Assembly: GCF_003385185.1 (NCBI RefSeq)
Contig: NZ_PQHZ01000036.1
Span: 1-64,000, forward strand
Direction: 5' to 3'
Source of the DNA: Amycolatopsis palatopharyngis
GTDB taxonomy: Bacteria; Actinomycetota; Actinomycetes; Mycobacteriales; Pseudonocardiaceae
DNA: 64,000 bases
Under the pieces are notes generated by a model. It was given only the letters and a program-made list of their open reading frames with translations. It did no database searches and was not told the DNA's origin. Both the position numbers and the translations under genes were made by a program. Below, piece after piece: positions 59,411 through 64,000 of the stretch. Each line of letters starts with the position of its first letter. Within the stretch, counting starts at the first letter, position 1.

Positions 59411-60205
59411 TCACGCGACAGTGTTGGACGTCCGCTCCGCCTGGGTCGGCAGCGGTGTTTTCGCAGGCTGCTTCAGCGAGTCGTCCGGATGAATCACCAG
59501 CAACCCGGAGCGAAAGGCCGTCGTCACGGCATGCGTACGGTCTCGTGCCGACAACTTCCGCAGGATGCTCTTCACGTGGGTGCGCACGGTCTCCACCGAC
59601 AGGTACAGCACCTTCGCGATCGCCGAGTTCTCCATGCCCTCGGCCACCAGCTGCAGCACTTGGTACTCCCGGCGGGACAACGGCATCTGCCCCCTTGCGG
59701 GCCCGGATCCGTCACCGGCGTGGGCGGGCTGACGTTTCGGTCGCGCGACCAGCGCGGTGAGCGCGGGATCGACGAACCGGCGTTCGGCATGCGCGCGGTG
59801 GATGGCTTCGGCGACTCGCCGCGGCTCGCCGGAGCGCAGGACGACACCGTGGGCTCCGGCGGCGATTGCGCAGGTCAGGAACTCGGCGGTGCGCGTCGAC
59901 TCGCGCACGAGGACGACGACGGTCATCCCGGTGTCGCCGGCGACGAGCAGTCGCAGCAGGTGACACTGCGGATCCATGCCGGAGTCGATCAGCAACACGT
60001 CCGGGCGGACCTGTTCACACAGCTGCAACGCGGAGTGGTGGGTCCCCGCGTAGCCGGCCCAGTGCAGGCCCTGGGCGCGTTGCATCAGCACGGCAAGGCC
60101 CTCCCGGAAGATCGGGATCGGATCGACCGCGGCCACGCTCAGGCCCCGCGTGGCGCGGGTGGGCACTTGTGGTTGGCCTCTGTTCGTGCCCATAACTTGC
60201 GCCAT
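59411..60205 (-). CDS. LuxR/NarL-type response regulator with atypical receiver
   Basis: A 264-residue protein. A receiver-like domain (about 22-140) keeps a phospho-acceptor-position Asp74 (LLIDSGM), but the acidic pair is reduced to Asp28-Pro29 (AVDPIPIFREGL) and the conserved Lys near the end is Arg (GVVLRSGEP). The C-terminal LuxR HTH (about 175-230) is intact: LSRREYQVLQLVAEGMENSA and KVLYLSVETVRTHVKSILRK. It probably works without phosphorylation. No sensor kinase adjoins. The last about 30 residues are a Pro/Thr tail. Confidence 0.82.
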   Translation of the reverse strand: MAQVMGTNRGQPQVPTRATRGLSVAAVDPIPIFREGLAVLMQRAQGLHWAGYAGTHHSALQLCEQVRPDVLLIDSGMDPQCHLLRLLVAGDTGMTVVVLVRESTRTAEFLTCAIAAGAHGVVLRSGEPRRVAEAIHRAHAERRFVDPALTALVARPKRQPAHAGDGSGPARGQMPLSRREYQVLQLVAEGMENSAIAKVLYLSVETVRTHVKSILRKLSARDRTHAVTTAFRSGLLVIHPDDSLKQPAKTPLPTQAERTSNTVA

Positions 60206-60417
60206 TGGCTCTCCATCTCCACTTCACCCTGGTCAGGATGCGTTCGCTCACCACCTCCTGGCGGTGCTCCCCTGGGTGTCCGTCCGTTGCTCCCCGTGTG
60301 ACTCGGGACGAAGCAGCCCGTGACGCTTTTGATGGTCATTCATCGATTCCGTGACGCATGTTCCCCCGAGAGGGGGGTCACACAGTGACGAAATCGTCGG
60401 CGAGTGAACACAAAGCG

Positions 60418-61014
60418 TTATGTGCCAGCGTTAGCGGTGTCCCCGTTGTCTGGATTGCCCGAAACATCGACGGCGAACCGTAGTCGGCGAAACTCCTCGG
60501 CCAACGTCGTCGGAGTCCAGTGGGCGTTCAGCCCGCTCGGATTCGGCAACACCCAGACGTTGGTGTCGCCCAGCCGCTCGTCCTGCCTGCCAATCGTGGC
60601 CTTCGGCCTGCCGAACGCGGTGCGGAAGGCCGTGATGCCCACCACGGCGAGCCAGGTGGGACGGAACTCGGCGACCTTCTGCTCCAGGATTCGATGGCCC
60701 TCGCGAAGTTCGTCCTGTGTCAGCTCGTCGGCGCGAGCGGTGGTGCGTGCGACCAGGTTGGTGATGCCGAGCCCGAGGGCGGGCAGCTCCATCTCCGCAC
60801 TGGGATGCAGGAGACGCGGCGTGAAACCGCTTGCGAAAAGGGCGGGCCAGAACCGGTTGCCCGGCCGGGCGAAGTGCAGACCGGTGGCGCCGGAGTACAA
60901 GCCGGGATTGATGCCGCAGAACAGCACTCGCAGCCCCGGGGCGATGACATCGGGAATGGTGTGGTTGTACGCCGCCGCGAGTTCGTCCTTGGTCGGCCGC
61001 TGCTGCTGCCTCAC
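60418..61014 (-). CDS. mug: G/U mismatch-specific DNA glycosylase (Mug)
   Basis: A 198-residue uracil-DNA-glycosylase-fold enzyme. Mug/TDG motif 1 is FCGINPGLYSG and motif 2 is NPSGLNAHWT; both are typical of the E. coli Mug subfamily that removes uracil and ethenocytosine opposite guanine. GTG 61014 lies only 38 nt from the divergent VOC start, leaving little promoter room; both genes may be weakly led or leaderless. Confidence 0.9.
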   Translation of the reverse strand: MRQQQRPTKDELAAAYNHTIPDVIAPGLRVLFCGINPGLYSGATGLHFARPGNRFWPALFASGFTPRLLHPSAEMELPALGLGITNLVARTTARADELTQDELREGHRILEQKVAEFRPTWLAVVGITAFRTAFGRPKATIGRQDERLGDTNVWVLPNPSGLNAHWTPTTLAEEFRRLRFAVDVSGNPDNGDTANAGT

Positions 61015-61052
61015 GACGCCTTAGTCTGCCGCTTCCTGGGTACTACCGCTGG

Positions 61053-61412
61053 ATGCAGAGCAGAATTCTCGCTGTTGTCCTCGATTGCCGCCGAAGCCGG
61101 GAGCAGGCCACGTTCTGGTGCGCCGCGCTCGGGTACGAGGTACTACGCCGCTGGCAGGATGCCGACGGGCTGACGTATGTGGAACTGGGGGCCGCGGGCC
61201 GCACCATGCTGCTCCTGCAGCCCGTGCCCGAGGAAAAGCGCGTCAAGAACCGCCTGCACCTCGACCTCGTCCCCGCCGACGGCGGCCAGTACGACGAGGT
61301 CGAGCGGCTGGTCGGCCTCGGCGCCACCGTGCTCTCCGACGAATCACGCCATCCGTGGGTGTTGCTCGCCGACCCCGAGGGCAACGAGTTCTGCGTCCTG
61401 CCTCCGCGCTGA
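61053..61412 (+). CDS. VOC-family (glyoxalase-like) protein
   Basis: A 119-residue single-chain VOC/glyoxalase-like protein: AVVLDCRRSREQATFWCAAL, then the strand NRLHLDLVP (metal-ligand His position) and the final DPEGNEFCVLPP. Likely binds a metal and a small ligand; the reaction is unknown. Divergent from mug. ATG 61053 lacks a ribosome-binding site. Confidence 0.83.
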   Translation: MQSRILAVVLDCRRSREQATFWCAALGYEVLRRWQDADGLTYVELGAAGRTMLLLQPVPEEKRVKNRLHLDLVPADGGQYDEVERLVGLGATVLSDESRHPWVLLADPEGNEFCVLPPR

Positions 61413-61514
61413 GTGGCTCCCGCGTCATCCGTACCGGGGTGGCGAAGTTGCTCCCGGATGCGTACGCTGTGTGACCTGTCACACAAGACGGCGGCAAGGG
61501 GGCTGGCGCGGACA

Positions 61515-61709
61515 ATGCCTGACATCGCCCTGGTCCTTGCGCTCGTCCTGATCGTCCTCATCGCTGCTGCGGCCACCGTCGCGCACCAGGACCGGCGTGC
61601 GCAGCGGCGAGATGCCCTGCGTAGACGGGCACGGTTGGCGAGCCTTGGCGAACCAGAGCCGGTACTGCTGCAGGTAGGGGAAGAGTATCGGTCGCGGCAG
61701 TACTGGTAG
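61515..61709 (+). CDS. Small membrane-anchored protein (64 aa), overlaps vanZ
   Basis: MPDIALVLALVLIVLIAAAA forms one N-terminal membrane segment, followed by a basic stretch (RRAQRRDALRRRARL) and a short tail ending YRSRQYW. The ATG at 61515 is chosen from the hydrophobic start. It overlaps the 3' end of the convergent VanZ gene by 152 nt, so at least one of the two ends may be misread. Not recognised. Confidence 0.45.
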   Translation: MPDIALVLALVLIVLIAAAATVAHQDRRAQRRDALRRRARLASLGEPEPVLLQVGEEYRSRQYW

Positions 61710-62280
61710 TGACCTGCGAACGCAGCAGCGCGAACAGCGCCGCCAGGATCCAGCCGAGAGCCGCTCCCGTCGTATTCGACATCAGGTCGTCGACGTCGAA
61801 GATGCGGTAGGCGAACGGCGCGGTGCCGAAGTTGGCGGTCAGCTGGGCGATCTCGATCGACGCCGACGCCCCGAAGCCGATCGCCAGAGCTCCGGCGAAC
61901 CGGCGGTGCCAGAGCAGCTTGGCGAAGATCCCCAGTGGGACGAACAGGAGCACGTTCATCGCGAGCTGCTCGAACGCCAGCGTGCTCACCGGGCTCGCGG
62001 CGTTCTGGGACTCCCGGATGACATCGGCGATCCACTGCAGGGGTACCAGTTGGACGCTCTGGCTCAGGTGCGGTTCTCCCGAGGACGGCAGCGGCAGCAG
62101 TACGACAGCCACTGCCAGGCAGGCGTAAAGCGTGACGGCCGCCGTCGTGCCGACGCGAACCGGCTGGATCCGGCCGTAGCGGGCCTGGTGCAGGAGGAGC
62201 TGCGGGATCAGCAGTGTCCCCCACACCGCGAGAAAACCGAGTAAGCCGTACTGCAGGGCCGTTGCCTGTGCCGTCGTCAT
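61558..62280 (-). CDS. VanZ-family membrane protein
   Basis: A 240-residue VanZ-like protein with about five membrane segments; the family core is NVLLFVPLGIFAKLLWHRRF and the SIEIAQLTANFGTAPFAYRI-FDVDDLMSN stretch, the hallmark of VanZ. The C-terminal about 40 residues (AAVPALVRQGSPTVP, AGPGARRWPQQR) are atypical and overlap the small convergent gene, so the true end may be shorter. VanZ gives low teicoplanin resistance in enterococci, but homologues are widespread and of unknown function. Confidence 0.82.
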   Translation of the reverse strand: MTTAQATALQYGLLGFLAVWGTLLIPQLLLHQARYGRIQPVRVGTTAAVTLYACLAVAVVLLPLPSSGEPHLSQSVQLVPLQWIADVIRESQNAASPVSTLAFEQLAMNVLLFVPLGIFAKLLWHRRFAGALAIGFGASASIEIAQLTANFGTAPFAYRIFDVDDLMSNTTGAALGWILAALFALLRSQVTTSTAATDTLPLPAAVPALVRQGSPTVPVYAGHLAAAHAGPGARRWPQQR

Positions 62281-62514
62281 GCCTTGAAGTTATGGGCCGC
62301 GGCAGGCCGCTGACCTCGGTCGAACAGCTGGACGCGGATGACCGGGTCGGCCGAATGGACGATGGCCGAACGGTGGCGTGCCGGTTGCCGGATATGGGCG
62401 CATGCGGCACTTTTCCATCGAAATAGCGGGATCTCTTCTCCTGCGCCACTTCACCAGGCAAACTCCTCCGCCATGTGCGTCCTCAAGGGGATAGGACGCT
62501 GATGCGGAGGAACA

Positions 62515-64000
62515 ATGACCAGATCACCCCGGCTCCTGCGTGCCGTGGCCGCGATCGCGACCACCGCGCTGGCCACGGTCGCGTTCGCGGGTACCCCTGC
62601 GGTCGCCACGCCCGACCGGACCACCGACGTCCGGATCATCGCGTTCAACGACCTGCACGGCAACCTGGAGCCACCAGCCGGATCGTCGGGCCGCGTCCGC
62701 CTGCCGGACGGCTCGACCGTGGACGCGGGCGGTGCCGCCTACCTCGCCACGCACGTGCAGCGTCTGCGGGACGAGGTCCGCAACTCGATGGTGCTCTCCG
62801 CGGGAGACAGCCTCGGCGCCTCGCCGGTCGTCTCTGCGCTGTTCCATGACGAGCCGACGGTGGAGTTCCTCAACGACCTCGACGTCGAGGCTTCGGTGGT
62901 CGGCAACCACGAACTCGACGAGGGCTACGACGAGCTGCGCCGGATACAGTCCGGTGGCTGTCACCCGGACGACGGCTGTCAGTTCGACCGCAAGTACAAG
63001 GGCACGGACTTCCCGTTCCTCGGCGCCAACATCTACTTCGACGACGGCACGCCCGCGATGCTGCCGTTCACCATCGAACGCTCCGGCGGTATCCCCGTCG
63101 GCATCATCGGCGCCACCCTGCAGGACCTGCCGGACGTGGTGACTCCGGAAGCCATCGAGGGGCTCGAGTTCGGCGACGAGGTCGAGGCCATCGACCGCGC
63201 CTCCCGCATGCTCGATCGCTTCGGCGTGAAGTCGCAGATCGTGCTCCTGCACGAGGGTGACAACACCGAGGGTGGTGGCCCGAACGACTGCCGGATCACG
63301 CCGGGAGCCGCGGCGCAGATCGCCGCGAAGGCCGCACCGCAGGTCGACGCCTTCTTCACCGGGCACTCCCACCAGCAGTACAGCTGCATGATCGACGACC
63401 CGGCAGGCAACCCGCGTCCGGTGATCCAGGGGGCGTCCTTCGGCAGGCTGCTTTCCGTCGTCGACCTCACGATCGACCGCAGGACCCGAGACGTGGTCCG
63501 GGAGCAGACCAGCGCACACAACGAGATCGTCACCAGGGAAGTCGCGCCCGATGCCGATGTCGTCGAACTGATCGATCGGGCCAACGAGAAGGCCGCACCG
63601 ATCGCCAACGAGCCGATCGGCACCATCACCGCCGACCTGGTCCGTGCCGGTGGCGAATCCGGTGAGTCCCCGCTCGGCTCGGTGATCGCCGACGCTCAGC
63701 TGGAAGCCACCCGCACCAACGACGCACAGATCGCGATGACGAACCCCGGTGGGATCCGCACCGACCTCGTCTACGAGTCCTCGGCCAATGGCGAGGGCGA
63801 TGGTGTCGTCACATACGGCGAGGCATTCGCGGTGCAGCCGTTCTCGAACATCATGCAGACCATCACCCTCACCGGCGAGCAGCTCAAGCGGGTGCTGGAG
63901 CAGCAGTGGCAGGCAGAGGCCACACGAATCCTGCAGATCTCCTCGACGCTGAACTACACCTACTCGGCGTCCGCGCCGATCGGGTCGAAGGTCTCGGAGA
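62515..64000 (+). CDS. 5'-nucleotidase / UDP-sugar hydrolase family, cut by window end
   Basis: A secreted bimetal enzyme, incomplete: about 495 residues are present without a stop. A signal peptide (1-32, ALATVAFAGTPAVA) precedes a calcineurin-like metallophosphoesterase domain with Asp46 and His48 (FNDLHGN), SAGDSLGASP, GNHELDEG and TGHSHQQY. The 5'-nucleotidase C-terminal domain starts about residue 365 (EPIGTITADLV, then TNPGGIRTDLV). It releases phosphate from extracellular nucleotides. ATG 62515 with CGGAGGAACA. Confidence 0.9.
   Translation, partial: MTRSPRLLRAVAAIATTALATVAFAGTPAVATPDRTTDVRIIAFNDLHGNLEPPAGSSGRVRLPDGSTVDAGGAAYLATHVQRLRDEVRNSMVLSAGDSLGASPVVSALFHDEPTVEFLNDLDVEASVVGNHELDEGYDELRRIQSGGCHPDDGCQFDRKYKGTDFPFLGANIYFDDGTPAMLPFTIERSGGIPVGIIGATLQDLPDVVTPEAIEGLEFGDEVEAIDRASRMLDRFGVKSQIVLLHEGDNTEGGGPNDCRITPGAAAQIAAKAAPQVDAFFTGHSHQQYSCMIDDPAGNPRPVIQGASFGRLLSVVDLTIDRRTRDVVREQTSAHNEIVTREVAPDADVVELIDRANEKAAPIANEPIGTITADLVRAGGESGESPLGSVIADAQLEATRTNDAQIAMTNPGGIRTDLVYESSANGEGDGVVTYGEAFAVQPFSNIMQTITLTGEQLKRVLEQQWQAEATRILQISSTLNYTYSASAPIGSKVSE

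Overview
The window is about 70% GC, protein-dense actinobacterial chromosome. Several traits point to the family Pseudonocardiaceae, most likely an Amycolatopsis-like genus: the gene content (an EspG/PPE-like type VII secretion module, an Xre-DUF5753/DUF397 pair, TAP-type secreted peptidase, DUF3311-symporter pair), many GTG starts, and two families of short palindromic repeats. One repeat family is intergenic, with half-site TCGCACTTTCCC; the other is coding and specifies Asn-Ala-Thr-Leu-Gly-like peptides. No rRNA, tRNA, CRISPR array, integrase or insertion sequence was seen. The genus is inferred from style; no marker gene is present.

Layout. 0-12.4 kb: a small HTH regulator, a secreted tripeptidyl-peptidase-like hydrolase, a DUF3311/Na+-solute symporter pair, an AhpD-like protein, a MarR-GNAT fusion, an AAA ATPase, a TipA-like MerR regulator with a textbook 19-bp-spacer promoter, a secreted glycerophosphodiesterase, a DoxX-like protein and a DrrAB-type exporter. 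12.4-18.4 kb: a fatty-acid locus (thiolase fadA2, divergent fabG4-htdX, a TetR repressor, two SCP2-like proteins). A shared TetR-type operator motif lies in both divergent promoters here and upstream of the distant acyl-CoA dehydrogenase fadE5 at 57-59 kb, suggesting one regulon. In Mycobacterium tuberculosis, as I remember it, the same genes sit together (Rv0241c-Rv0244c).

18.4-23.4 kb: fxsA and a three-gene branched-chain 2-oxoacid dehydrogenase operon (bkdABC) with a repeat-derived peptide in the E2 linker, then a decayed M20 peptidase fragment. 23.4-30.3 kb: a six-gene Liv-type ABC importer operon with an acyl-CoA ligase inside it. 30.5-40.4 kb: an intact M20 peptidase, a siderophore-binding lipoprotein with an iron-box-like palindrome, an ATP-grasp/alpha-E/transglutaminase cluster next to a frameshifted membrane gene, and a polar amino-acid ABC importer whose permease and ATPase genes are separated by two 77-bp tandem repeats, each a translationally coupled mini-ORF.

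40.5-50.5 kb is the accessory part: small hypotheticals, an Xre/DUF397 pair, an orphan type VII secretion substrate module (PE-like, DUF3558 lipoprotein, PPE-like, EspG) and a 787-residue beta-solenoid-like membrane protein. 50.5-64 kb: a thioredoxin-NHL protein, GroES-like protein, VanW protein, LRR protein, two GlsB-type membrane proteins, an ArsR-SRPBCC pair (ArsR and GroES-like genes look leaderless), fadE5, an atypical LuxR response regulator, Mug glycosylase, a VOC protein, VanZ, and a 5'-nucleotidase cut by the window end.

Starts were chosen by ribosome-binding site, signal peptide or operon overlap. All functional calls come from reading motifs; no database search was made.
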